From: Eubacterium sp.
GTDB lineage: Bacteria > Bacillota > Clostridia > Lachnospirales > Lachnospiraceae
Assembly: GCA_017539165.1 (NCBI GenBank)
Contig: JAFYHN010000068.1
Span: 1-64,000 of the forward strand
Direction: 5' to 3'
DNA: 64,000 nucleotides
The translations under genes and the position numbers were made by a program. Positions 1 to 8,274 of this stretch are shown here, piece by piece. The notes under the pieces were generated by a model. That model was not told where the DNA came from. It saw only the letters and a list, made by a program, of their open reading frames with translations, and did not search any database. Position 1 is the stretch's first letter; each line of letters starts with the position of its first letter.

Positions 1-398
1 TAGAGGCGGGAGCTATTAAGAGAACGGCTCCGGTTCTTAGTATAAAAGATATTGATAATATTCAGGCTATAGCTGAGAAAGTATATGTAGATGCATCTAT
101 AAAGAAATATATATCATTTGTTGTAGATGCAACAAGACATGCCGATAAGGTGCTTCCTCAGGAACTCAGCCGTTACGTAAAGATGGGTGCGAGCCCAAGA
201 GCATCTATTGCATTTATGAAGATAGCAAAAGCAGTTGCTCTTATATATGGAAGAACATATGTTACACCAGATGACGTAAAACTTCTTCGTCATCAGGTAC
301 TTCGTCACAGAGTAGAACTTAACTATGCTGCCATAGCAGATGATGTTTCAGTTGAGACTATAATAGATCGAATTGTTGGTGCTGTACAGACACCATAA
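1..398 (+). CDS. MoxR-family AAA+ ATPase, C-terminal part (cut by window start)
   Basis: The reading frame is open from base 3 and ends at the TAA at 396-398; the N-terminal ATPase core lies outside the window. What remains is the lid domain: a segment reading SIKDIDNIQAIAEKV, then VDATRHAD, the family-typical GASPRAS motif and a helical end with VTPDDVKLLRHQVLRHR. MoxR ATPases act as chaperones that work with von Willebrand factor A (VWA) proteins. Here a DUF58 gene follows after 14 bases and two VWA genes after that, the usual Bat/Moco-type neighbourhood. The internal ATG at 150 is not the start because conserved sequence continues upstream of it. Family call is firm; the substrate is unknown. 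Confidence 0.9.
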   Translation, partial: EAGAIKRTAPVLSIKDIDNIQAIAEKVYVDASIKKYISFVVDATRHADKVLPQELSRYVKMGASPRASIAFMKIAKAVALIYGRTYVTPDDVKLLRHQVLRHRVELNYAAIADDVSVETIIDRIVGAVQTP

Positions 399-412
399 CA
401 GAGGGTATTGAT

Positions 413-1288
413 ATGGATTACGATTATCTCGCCAAGATTAAAGCAAGTATAGCTTTGTATACACGTAAGAAAACTTCAAATGTTCTTGATGGTGAGTTCA
501 GTTCCATATACAGAGGGCGGAGCTTTGATTTTGATGATCTGAGAGAATATGTCTATGGTGATTCTGTCAGAGATATAGATTGGAAATCTTCATCAAAAAC
601 CGGACGAGTGCTTATCAGAAGATATATCGCAGATAAGAAGCACAACATCCTTTTTGTCGGTGACAGTGGAAAGAAGTTCCAGGGTGATACTGACAAGGGA
701 GAGTCTAAGAAAGAGATAGCCTTGACCACCATGGGAACGATAAGTTATCTGGTCAATAATCATGGTGATGATTATGCACTCCTTACCAGTACAAACGAAG
801 GATATGATTTCAGTTTTTTTAAATCCGGAAAGGTCCATCTTGAGAACCTCTTTCTGAGATATGACAAATGTCTGAAATCAGAGGAGTCAAAGCCTTTAAA
901 TGAGACTTTGGATTATATTGCAGAACATATCCGAAGAAAGATGATCATTTTTATCATTACCGATATGGCAGGAGAAGCCAAGTTGGAAGATAATCTTCTG
1001 AAGAAACTCACGGTTATGAATGATGTTATGATCATCAGCGTTGAAGATGCATTTCTTACGGGAGATAATCTCTTTGATCTGGATGATGGAGTTTATGAGA
1101 AGGACTTTCTTCTTAAAGATAAAATGTTGAATCATCTTGAAAGAGCAGACAGAACTGCCAGAAGAAGAAAACTTGATGAAATGTACAAGAAGTATATGAT
1201 CAGTTCTGTTTCAGTAAGTAAAGAAGATGAAGTGATAGATAAGATTGTAGAGCTTTTTGAAAGGCATAAGAATGAAAACATCGGTTGA
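413..1288 (+). CDS. DUF58 domain protein of the MoxR/Bat operon
   Basis: A 291-residue soluble protein with the DUF58 signature near residues 30-65: SIYRGRSFDFDDLREYVYGD followed by SVRDIDWKSSSKTGRVLIRR. Downstream is a VWA-like fold, with FVGDSGKK occupying the place of the metal-site strand and a later IIFIITDM strand. DUF58 proteins are nearly always encoded between a MoxR ATPase and VWA membrane proteins and are thought to scaffold the complex; their biochemical role is unsettled. It starts 14 bases after the moxR stop and overlaps the next gene by 17 bases, which suggests one transcript and coupled translation. No membrane segment or signal peptide is seen. Confidence 0.9.
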   Translation: MDYDYLAKIKASIALYTRKKTSNVLDGEFSSIYRGRSFDFDDLREYVYGDSVRDIDWKSSSKTGRVLIRRYIADKKHNILFVGDSGKKFQGDTDKGESKKEIALTTMGTISYLVNNHGDDYALLTSTNEGYDFSFFKSGKVHLENLFLRYDKCLKSEESKPLNETLDYIAEHIRRKMIIFIITDMAGEAKLEDNLLKKLTVMNDVMIISVEDAFLTGDNLFDLDDGVYEKDFLLKDKMLNHLERADRTARRRKLDEMYKKYMISSVSVSKEDEVIDKIVELFERHKNENIG

Positions 1289-1751
1289 ATTGCAGGATCC
1301 ATTTGCATATCTGATAATATGGGTTATCCTTGCAGTTCTGTTTATTGCGGCAGTTATTTTTGCTCAGGTTTTCTTCAGAAAAAAGCTGGGTGACAGGATA
1401 AAACGCGAAAAGCAGATAAGGATAAAAAAGATTGCCGAATCTACTCTTGAAGGACTCAAGAAAAAGTATATCGGAGAGCTTACCTGTATTGAGATGGATC
1501 TGAGAAATCAGAAAATAACTGTAAGACAGGCTTATCAGAGAATGAGTCTTAGTATAAGATTGTTCGTATATGATGTTACGGGCATAAAAGTTCAGAAGTA
1601 TACTCTGTCGGAAATAAGAAGAGTTAATATTCCGCAGCTGACACGGCTGGTTAGAGAATACTATGAGCCTGAATTTGCTCTGGAATCCAGAATGGATGTT
1701 ATGAGCAGTATTGGCAGAACCCGGAGCGTAATAGAATCCTGGAGGAAGTAA
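1272..1751 (+). CDS. Small membrane protein in the DUF4381 position of the Bat operon
   Basis: A 159-residue protein with one N-terminal membrane helix (about residues 12-34, AYLIIWVILAVLFIAAVIFA) followed by a basic cytoplasmic region with amphipathic helices. The ATG at 1272 is preferred over the in-frame upstream codon at 1257 because GAAAGG sits about eight bases ahead of it. In Bat-type operons a short single-helix protein (often DUF4381) lies between DUF58 and the first VWA protein; this gene fills that place, but I see no strong sequence signature, so the family link is positional. It overlaps the end of the DUF58 gene and is one base from the next gene. Confidence 0.6.
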   Translation: MKTSVELQDPFAYLIIWVILAVLFIAAVIFAQVFFRKKLGDRIKREKQIRIKKIAESTLEGLKKKYIGELTCIEMDLRNQKITVRQAYQRMSLSIRLFVYDVTGIKVQKYTLSEIRRVNIPQLTRLVREYYEPEFALESRMDVMSSIGRTRSVIESWRK

Positions 1752-1752
1752 G

Positions 1753-2856
1753 ATGTTTTTTATTCATCCCCTTGTGCTTAAGATAGGCATCCCCGTTGTG
1801 GTTGTCCTCATGATCGTAGCACATGTGATCAGAAGGAAAATTAAATACAAAGGTGGAACTAAGGCAGCTAATACCGGATTTGTAAAGAATCTTGATATAT
1901 ATAAGAAAAAGAAACGTATGTATACATTTGTCAGCATAGTTATGGAGCTGTGCATTGTGGCTAGTCTTTTTTCTAGTCTTGTTCTCATAGCAAGACCAGC
2001 TCTTAAAGAAACCGTTAATAACGGAACTAAGAAGAGAGATATATTCCTCTGCATGGATGTATCATACTCAATCTATGACCTTAATTATGATCTTGTTGAG
2101 AATCTTCAGGGGGTTGTTGCTGGACTTGATGGTGACAGATTCGGTATATGTATATTCAATACATCAACTGTATTATATGTTCCTATGACTGATGATTATG
2201 ACTTCATAAATACCAAGCTGGAAGAACTGAAGGAATATTTCAGACTTCAGAAGGAATTTATGAGTAAATATTACAATGACAATACAGGATACATTCAATA
2301 CTCGGATGATCAGGTTGCAGAATATCAGGCGCTTCAGGAGCAGTTGGATTATTTTGATGCGGGTACTCTGGTAAATAACTACCAGAAGGGTAGTTCCCTG
2401 ATCGGAGAAGGACTTGCTTCATGTATGTATAGTTTTCCGAGACTTGAAGATGAGGACAGAACACGAATTGTCATCATGTCAACGGATAATTCTCAGGAAG
2501 AGCTTAAAACTCCACTGGTTGAACTGGAGGAGGCTGCAAGCCTTTGCAAGAAGAATCATATAAAGGTATTTGGACTATTTCCAAATCGAGAGAATTGGAG
2601 TGGACTTAACACATCCGACTATGATACTGATATGAACGATTTCCAGAAAGCTGTTGAAGGTACAAATGGAAAGTTCTATAAGCAGAGTGAATCTCTCACT
2701 GTAGAGGATATAGTTAAAGATATAGAAAGAATAGAAGCTCTGGAGGTTGAAGAGATAACCACGACTAAGATTAATGATCAGCCTAAGATTCCGGTTATCA
2801 TACTGTTCTCCTCTATAGCGATAATGCTTGGGATAGGATTGGTGATGCGCATATGA
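1753..2856 (+). CDS. VWA-domain membrane protein (BatA-like)
   Basis: 367 residues. Two N-terminal hydrophobic helices (about 5-25 and 57-78) precede a VWA domain that begins with RDIFLCMDVSYSIYDL; the DVSYS run matches the DxSxS metal-ion-dependent adhesion site. A further VWA strand is seen at TRIVIMSTDNS. The protein ends with a third helix (IPVIILFSSIAIMLGIGLVM). This two-helix/VWA/one-helix plan is that of BatA. The VWA domain is expected to bind a divalent cation and a protein partner, with MoxR acting on it. An inserted region around residues 155-200 is rich in acidic and Tyr residues and looks family-specific. The stop overlaps the next ATG (ATGATAA). Confidence 0.85.
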   Translation: MFFIHPLVLKIGIPVVVVLMIVAHVIRRKIKYKGGTKAANTGFVKNLDIYKKKKRMYTFVSIVMELCIVASLFSSLVLIARPALKETVNNGTKKRDIFLCMDVSYSIYDLNYDLVENLQGVVAGLDGDRFGICIFNTSTVLYVPMTDDYDFINTKLEELKEYFRLQKEFMSKYYNDNTGYIQYSDDQVAEYQALQEQLDYFDAGTLVNNYQKGSSLIGEGLASCMYSFPRLEDEDRTRIVIMSTDNSQEELKTPLVELEEAASLCKKNHIKVFGLFPNRENWSGLNTSDYDTDMNDFQKAVEGTNGKFYKQSESLTVEDIVKDIERIEALEVEEITTTKINDQPKIPVIILFSSIAIMLGIGLVMRI

Positions 2857-3809
2857 TAACTAAACCTATAATACCTGTTTTTGTGGCATTGCCGGTACTT
2901 CTGATTATTTTATGTCTCTATATAGCTGTTATATTAAAGAGACATACAAGAATAAGATATAAGATACTTGGAGTGCTTCGTATTGTAGCAATCATATTTC
3001 TTGTTTTTCTTATCAATTTAAGGATCATGTCAAAGAGATATAATGCTACCGTGGAAATGAAAAACCTAGATGTACTTTTTGTGGTTGATACTACAATGAG
3101 TATGTGGGCTGAGGATTACGATGGCTCAAAGACCAGAATGTCAGGTGTTCTGAAAGATACTGAGTATATAATAGATGAGTTATCAGGAAGTAACTTTGGA
3201 CTTATCAGATTTGATAACTATGCTCAAGTGCTGTGCCCGTTTACACAGGATCACGAAACTGTTAAAGATGCATTTTCAACTATAAAAATGCCGGATAGAT
3301 ATTATGCAAAGGGTACTTCCCTTAATACAGCATATGGAGAGATGAAAGGGCTGCTAGAATCTTCAAGTACTAAGGAAGAGAGACAGACTATCCTCTTCTT
3401 TATCAGTGATGGAGAGATTACCGATAACTCTGCTTTGAAGACATTTAAGGATCTTGAGCCGCTGGTAGATGCAGGTGCTGTTCTTGGCTATGGAACAGAA
3501 AAAGGTGGAAAGATGCAGGCAGGAACGTTCTATTATATTCAGGATTCTGAGACATATAAGGATGCTGTTTCTGTTATCGATGAAGGCAACCTCAAGAGAC
3601 TGGCTGATGATCTTCAGATAGATTATATTCATATGGGAAGTACAGCGAATGTAAAATATCTGGTGGAATCAATAAAGGATGGAAGCTCACTGACTATGGA
3701 AAAGTCAGATTCTGTGAGCTATGAAGATACGTATTTTCTCTATGTGATACCGCTGGTGATCTTGTTGGGAATTGAGATGGCGTTGTTTATTCGCAGAGGA
3801 CATTTATAG
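2853..3809 (+). CDS. VWA-domain membrane protein (BatB-like)
   Basis: 318 residues. An N-terminal helix (about 8-29) and a second one (about 41-59) are followed by a VWA domain starting LDVLFVVDTTMSMW. The metal-site motif is DTTMS, with Thr in the second position where Ser is commoner; the pattern is still compatible with metal binding. A later strand reads TILFFISDGEIT, whose DGE provides the usual acidic residue. The C-terminus ends in a helix (YFLYVIPLVILLGIEMALFI). It overlaps the preceding VWA gene by four bases, so the two are probably made in fixed ratio and may pair in the membrane. The next gene is 445 bases away. Confidence 0.85.
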   Translation: MITKPIIPVFVALPVLLIILCLYIAVILKRHTRIRYKILGVLRIVAIIFLVFLINLRIMSKRYNATVEMKNLDVLFVVDTTMSMWAEDYDGSKTRMSGVLKDTEYIIDELSGSNFGLIRFDNYAQVLCPFTQDHETVKDAFSTIKMPDRYYAKGTSLNTAYGEMKGLLESSSTKEERQTILFFISDGEITDNSALKTFKDLEPLVDAGAVLGYGTEKGGKMQAGTFYYIQDSETYKDAVSVIDEGNLKRLADDLQIDYIHMGSTANVKYLVESIKDGSSLTMEKSDSVSYEDTYFLYVIPLVILLGIEMALFIRRGHL

Positions 3810-4254
3810 AATATTTAATTGCCGCGGCGAGATAGGCTATGGAATCTTCATCACATCCTCTCGAAGGGACGCTTCCGCTCCCGTTCGGGATACCCCTAGG
3901 CTCACTAAGCTCTCACTTCGTGCTATGCACTCGTGAATCGCTAAGTGAACAGACCCGAAAGGGCCCCGAGAGGATGTATGAGATTCCTTATAGCCACTCG
4001 CTCGCGAATATAGTTTTTCATATATTTATTGATGTGAGCAAATTAGGAGCGAAAGTGCAAAATATGTATGTGAGACCATAAGGGTCGCGGCGCTTAACGA
4101 TTCACGAGCACGAAGTGCGATGTGAGAGTTTAGCGAGTGGAGCTTTGCGGAACGCCCGTTCGGGAGAGCCCGCCATGAGCGAGAGCGATGTCGAACATAC
4201 AAATTATTGCACGAGCGACATGTGTTTGTTTGCGAAAAGTAGGAATGTTACGAT
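3810..4254. repeat. Structured non-coding stretch of nested inverted repeats
   Basis: This is one of only two gene-free stretches above 300 bases. Two large imperfect inverted repeats can be traced by eye. The arm at about 3822-3862 pairs with 3967-4005; both contain forms of GAATCT..CATCCTCTC. The arm at about 3901-3947 pairs with 4092-4138; the shared cores are CTCTCAC and TCGTGAATCGNTAAG. Short CCCGTTCGGG palindromes lie at 3880-3889 and 4155-4164. The stretch is rich in GCGAG/CTCGC words and its base composition differs from the flanking genes. It splits the Bat operon between the second VWA gene and the TPR gene. It could be a mobile palindromic (REP/MITE-like) element, a structured RNA, or a processing site. 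Confidence 0.6.
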
Positions 4255-5187
4255 ATGAGTAAAGAAGAGAGTGGAAAAGAGAATATGACTCGCAATGAGA
4301 AGCGGGAGGAGAAGAAACTCCGCAGGCTCGAGAAGCAGGAAAAGAAGCGTATCGAGAAGATGGAGGATAAAGCTCGTATTGCCGCTGAAAAGAAGAAGGA
4401 TCGTGAGGAGTTTTGGAAGATTGAAGATCCTATAGGATTTATGAGGATTATCAATGTCACATGTGTGATTCTTGCGATTTTTGCTCTTTTTCTTAGTGTG
4501 CGTTATATTATAAATCTCGTTTTTCTTGTTAATTATAATAATGAAATATATACTACTTCAGGAGAAGAATTTCTTACAAAATTAAATATTCCAGAAGGGT
4601 ATGTTCCGTATTATAATATAGGTAACGCCGATTATATGAATGGTAATTATGATAATGCTATTTCAAACTATAAGTCGGCTTTGGAATGCCATCCTACTGA
4701 GAAGAGGGAATGTGATATAAGGGTTAATCTGGCACTTGCTATGCTTCATAAGATTGATTTTGATCATCTTGATTCTGAGAAGCAGAAGGCAAATGCTATT
4801 AGAACACTTCAGGCTGCCCGAAAGATTCTTTGTGAAAAAGGATGCGCTGATCCTTATGGAACTGATGGACATGATCCGGAAGCTGAACAGCTTAAGCAGG
4901 ATATAGATAAAATGCTCGAAGAACTCGGGACAAAGCCTGAAACTGATCAGGGTGATGAGGCAGACCAACAGCAGAGTAAAGGCGGCAAGGGAGACGAACA
5001 ACAGAAGACCAAGAGGGAGCAGCAGCTTCAAGAGGATCTTGAAAAGCAGAAGCAGGATGCTATGGAAGAACGCCGCGATGCTGATAATGAGAAATCACAA
5101 ACTGGTCAGAAGACAGCAGATGATTCGTCAGGTGGAGGTCCGGGTGACGGATCAGCAGGAGATTCTTTTGATGGAAAGACATGGTAG
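4255..5187 (+). CDS. TPR membrane protein of the Bat operon (BatC/BatE-like)
   Basis: 310 residues. A strongly basic, Lys/Glu-rich coiled-coil-like N-terminus (residues 1-55) precedes one membrane helix (about 65-90, IINVTCVILAIFALFLSVRY). Tetratricopeptide-type repeats follow, for example YYNIGNADYMNGNYDNAISN and then YKSALE. After about residue 215 the chain is Gln/Lys/Glu-rich and ends in a Gly/Ser/Asp-rich tail finishing DSFDGKTW, which resembles BatC tails. TPR proteins in Bat operons are thought to hold the VWA proteins together. An AGGA-type ribosome site lies about ten bases before the ATG. The structured element upstream separates it from the VWA genes, so its expression may be uncoupled from theirs. 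Confidence 0.8.
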   Translation: MSKEESGKENMTRNEKREEKKLRRLEKQEKKRIEKMEDKARIAAEKKKDREEFWKIEDPIGFMRIINVTCVILAIFALFLSVRYIINLVFLVNYNNEIYTTSGEEFLTKLNIPEGYVPYYNIGNADYMNGNYDNAISNYKSALECHPTEKRECDIRVNLALAMLHKIDFDHLDSEKQKANAIRTLQAARKILCEKGCADPYGTDGHDPEAEQLKQDIDKMLEELGTKPETDQGDEADQQQSKGGKGDEQQKTKREQQLQEDLEKQKQDAMEERRDADNEKSQTGQKTADDSSGGGPGDGSAGDSFDGKTW

Positions 5188-5199
5188 GAAGGTTGCCAT

Positions 5200-6501
5200 G
5201 TGGGAATTGGAATGAAGAAGATCGGGAAACGTAATTACAATTTAAAATATGATAAGCTGGACAATACTGCCCAGCTTTTTCCGGTAATAGCTAGGGAAGG
5301 AATGAGTAACGTATATCGAGTGTCCGTTCTCCTCAAGGAGGAGATCGACGGGACAGCACTTCAGATAGCACTTGAGAAGGTTCTTCCCTATTTTGATGTG
5401 TTCAGATGTACCATGAAGAATGGTGTTTTCTGGTATTATTTTGAAGAGAATAAGAAAGAGCCACCAAAGGTTCAGGAAGAATATACATATCCTTGTATGT
5501 ATATAAACCCTTACAGCAATAACAATTATCTTTTCAGACTTACCTATTATAAGAAGAGGATAAATCTGGAAGTATTCCATGCTTTAACAGATGGAAATGG
5601 TGCGCTGACATTTTTGAAGGAGATAACTTATCAGTATATAAGGATCAAACATCCTGAGTTAAGTGATAAGGTTAAGAATACGCTTGCTTCTGAGACGTCT
5701 CTTGATATAGAAGACAGTTATCTCAGTAATTACAAAAAGAAAGAAAAGAAAACTTATAAAACAGCTAAGGCAGTTTTAATAAAAGGCGAGAAACTTCCAA
5801 TCAATCAGTTTGCTATCATTCACGGAACGGTGAAGATAGAGGCCATCAAGAAAGTTGCAAAGGCTTATGGTGTAACTATCAATCAGTATATCGTCGGAAC
5901 ATATATCTGGGCTATATATAAGAGTTATATGAAGGGAAGACCTTCAAAGAAGCCGGTGACAGTTGCTGTTCCGGTCAATCTCAGACCTTATTTTGGTTCA
6001 GATACCAATAAAAACTTTTTTGTAGTGATAACTGCGGAATTTAAACCAGAAAAAGAAGAATATACATATGAAGAGATAATGGAGATAACGAAGAAGAGTC
6101 TCGTTGATCAGACCACGAAGGAGAATCTGGAAAAACTGTTCTCCTACAATGTATCAAATGAGATGAATCTTGTATTAAGAGCCATTCCGCTCTTCCTTAA
6201 AAAGATTGCAATAAGGCATGTTTATAATGCTTCTGCTAAAGCAAATACGACAACTGTCACAAATCTTGGAATCATAAAGACTTCTGATCCTTATACGGAG
6301 TATATAGACAGATTTCAGGCTATCCTTTCTATGTCTAAAGGACAGAATATTAAGATGACGGTTTGTTCGTTCTTAGATTCGCTCACTATGACCTTCAGTG
6401 CATCGGTGAGCGATCACAATATACAGAGAATGTTCTTCAGAAAACTTGCTGAAGACGGAATAGATATTACGGTAGAAACAAATGGAGTTTACTACGAGTA
6501 G
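5200..6501 (+). CDS. Condensation-type (alcohol acetyltransferase-like) acyltransferase
   Basis: 433 residues with the fold signature of the chloramphenicol-acetyltransferase/NRPS-condensation superfamily: an N-terminal half with EVFHALTDGNGALTFLKEI, where HALTDG matches the HxxxDG catalytic motif (about residue 126), and a C-terminal half containing VAVPVNLRPYF, typical of Pap/alcohol-acetyltransferase relatives. It should transfer an acyl group from a thioester to a hydroxyl or amine acceptor; donor and acceptor cannot be told. I chose the GTG at 5200 because AGGAAGG lies seven bases upstream; the ATG at 5198 reads only five codons, and the in-frame ATG at 5212 is too far from the ribosome site. 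It sits 12 bases after the TPR gene and heads the next two genes. Confidence 0.75.
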   Translation: MGIGMKKIGKRNYNLKYDKLDNTAQLFPVIAREGMSNVYRVSVLLKEEIDGTALQIALEKVLPYFDVFRCTMKNGVFWYYFEENKKEPPKVQEEYTYPCMYINPYSNNNYLFRLTYYKKRINLEVFHALTDGNGALTFLKEITYQYIRIKHPELSDKVKNTLASETSLDIEDSYLSNYKKKEKKTYKTAKAVLIKGEKLPINQFAIIHGTVKIEAIKKVAKAYGVTINQYIVGTYIWAIYKSYMKGRPSKKPVTVAVPVNLRPYFGSDTNKNFFVVITAEFKPEKEEYTYEEIMEITKKSLVDQTTKENLEKLFSYNVSNEMNLVLRAIPLFLKKIAIRHVYNASAKANTTTVTNLGIIKTSDPYTEYIDRFQAILSMSKGQNIKMTVCSFLDSLTMTFSASVSDHNIQRMFFRKLAEDGIDITVETNGVYYE

Positions 6502-6512
6502 GTAATAATGAT

Positions 6513-7226
6513 ATGGAAAGAAAATGTATCAGATGTAATATCAAAATAATAGATAATGCTCTGGAATGTCCTTTGTGTCATGGGGTTCTGGAAGTTGAAG
6601 GAACTCATGATGAAGCAGGAGAGGATCATGACGCTGCGTTAGAGAACGGATCGAAGTCGGTTACGTATCCGGATGTTACTTATGAGCTGAGAACTATGCG
6701 TTTCATTATAAGACTAGCAATATTTGCATCTATAGTTGCAGAAGTTGCGGTCCTTATAGTCAATTATGTGACATTTAACGGAGTGTACTGGTCTCTGATA
6801 GTAGGGATTGGGCTGCTTTATGGATGTATCACGCTGGTATATTCCTTTAGAGAACGGAAGAGCCTGCAACGTATAATTCAGGTGCAGATGTTCCTGGGAC
6901 TGGCGGCAGTGGTTCTTCTGGACGAGATGCTTGGTTTTAAAGGCTGGTCGTATCAGTATGCAATCCCCCTCATATTGATGGGAGTGGATCTTACCATGGC
7001 TGTGTTTATGATCGTGGGAATAGATGGTTGGCAGAACTATATCATGACCGAGATAGTTACATTTGCACTTAGCATCCTTCTTATTATCTTTCATTTTACA
7101 AAGGTAGTTCCAACATCGTTTTTTGCAGTCATTTCTGCCAGTGTGACCGGGCTTATTCTTCTGGGAACAATCATGCTGGGCCAGAGAATGATATCAAATG
7201 AGTTAAAGAGACGATTTAAAGTATAG
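6513..7226 (+). CDS. Zinc-ribbon polytopic membrane protein (DUF6320-like)
   Basis: 237 residues. The N-terminus carries two CxxC pairs (KCIRCNIK and LECPLCHG), a short zinc ribbon. After an acidic linker come about six membrane helices from residue 65 to 230. The architecture, and its place between a condensation-type acyltransferase and an alpha/beta hydrolase, fits the family I remember as DUF6320; that name is from memory, not a search. No catalytic motif is visible. It begins 11 bases after the acyltransferase stop and 31 bases before the esterase, so the three are likely co-transcribed. It may anchor or present the acyltransferase at the membrane, but this is inference. Confidence 0.65.
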   Translation: MERKCIRCNIKIIDNALECPLCHGVLEVEGTHDEAGEDHDAALENGSKSVTYPDVTYELRTMRFIIRLAIFASIVAEVAVLIVNYVTFNGVYWSLIVGIGLLYGCITLVYSFRERKSLQRIIQVQMFLGLAAVVLLDEMLGFKGWSYQYAIPLILMGVDLTMAVFMIVGIDGWQNYIMTEIVTFALSILLIIFHFTKVVPTSFFAVISASVTGLILLGTIMLGQRMISNELKRRFKV

Positions 7227-7257
7227 AGACATGAATTAATGGTTCGGGGAAAAGGAA

Positions 7258-8181
7258 ATGTACGAGGAAATTAGCAGAAAAAGCCGTCTTGTACGTGCTT
7301 TAGTCGCTGAATTTAACAGCAACAAGAGACTTACAGAAAAATATAGCGCTAACTCATATGGTAAAAGCGATATGGATGAAGAGTTCCGATATCCGGAACA
7401 CCTTACTGCAGAGAAGATAATCCTGAATGAGGAATCTGAAGATACTCGTTTTGAGATGGAGATTCTTAAATGGAGAGATTCGGAGAGTCCGTGGGTTATT
7501 CTTCATTTTCATGGTGGTGGATATGTTGGTGCCATGAGAAGACATTATAAAAGAATGGCAGGCCTCTATTCCGAGGTAGGACGCGGAGCAACTGTTCTAA
7601 CGGTGGATTACAGAGTTGCTCCGGAACATCCTTTTCCAGCTGCACTGGAAGATGCACGAAAGTCGTATGACTGGCTTCTGGAGCAGGGGTATAAAGAGGA
7701 ACAGATAGTAGTTGCCGGTGATTCTGCGGGGGGCGGACTAGCCATGGCAATGTGTCATACCTTGAAATCCGATAACAGAAAGCTTCCGGCAGGTATAATA
7801 GCTATGTCACCATGGGCTGATCTTGCAACCAGCGGGGAATCATATAAGGATAATTTTGATATAGATCCTGTATTCGGAAATGAAAGGTCTGAACTAATAT
7901 TTGATAATCCGTATATTGGAGATGCTGATCCGCGTGATCCAAGGATATCCCCGTTATATGGTGACTTTGCAGGGTTCCCGCCGATGCTTATACAGTCAGG
8001 AACCGATGAAATGCTTTTGAGTGATTCTGAGTCAGTGGCAGAAAAAGCAAAGGCTACAGGGGTGAAGGTCAGATTCACTAAATATCCGGGAATGTTCCAT
8101 GTATTTCAGATGGCTGGAACTATCATGGATGAATCAAAATCTGCCTGGGCAGAAGTGAGAAGGTTTTTGGAAGAAATATAA
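7258..8181 (+). CDS. Alpha/beta hydrolase of the hormone-sensitive-lipase type
   Basis: 307 residues. The oxyanion-hole motif HFHGGGYVGA lies near residue 83, the nucleophile elbow GDSAGGGLA near 156, the acid candidate in GTDEMLLSDS near 252 and the catalytic His in MFHVFQMAG near 282. This is the complete triad of the HSL-type esterase/deacetylase family. No signal peptide is seen, so it should act in the cytoplasm on small acyl esters or acetylated sugars. Being third in the cassette with an acyltransferase suggests that it removes, or proof-reads, the group that the acyltransferase adds; this is inference. It is well separated from the next transcription unit, which has its own promoter. 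Confidence 0.85.
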   Translation: MYEEISRKSRLVRALVAEFNSNKRLTEKYSANSYGKSDMDEEFRYPEHLTAEKIILNEESEDTRFEMEILKWRDSESPWVILHFHGGGYVGAMRRHYKRMAGLYSEVGRGATVLTVDYRVAPEHPFPAALEDARKSYDWLLEQGYKEEQIVVAGDSAGGGLAMAMCHTLKSDNRKLPAGIIAMSPWADLATSGESYKDNFDIDPVFGNERSELIFDNPYIGDADPRDPRISPLYGDFAGFPPMLIQSGTDEMLLSDSESVAEKAKATGVKVRFTKYPGMFHVFQMAGTIMDESKSAWAEVRRFLEEI

Positions 8182-8211
8182 GGTCGTAGATTACTATATA
8201 TTGTACCTGAT

Positions 8212-8240
8212 TTGACTTTATTACCTTAATCTAGTAAAAT
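8212..8240 (+). promoter_or_regulatory. Sigma-A-type promoter of the polysaccharide operon
   Basis: TTGACT at 8212-8217 and TAAAAT at 8235-8240 are separated by 17 bases. It lies 35 bases ahead of the initiating sugar transferase and faces it. The spacing and both hexamers are close to consensus, so this is a good candidate start of the 8.2-20.6 kb block. Confidence 0.7.
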
Positions 8241-8274
8241 ACACTTCAAATGTTCTGAAAGGTGGAACTCATTC

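Noticed and set aside
3839-4081. An 80-codon open frame in the gene-free part of the Bat operon
   Set aside because: It runs through both inverted-repeat arms, has no ribosome site, and its product looks like translated palindromes.
5198-5215. ATG as start of the acyltransferase gene
   Set aside because: That ATG is in another frame and stops after five codons; the GTG at 5200 fits the ribosome site and the protein.
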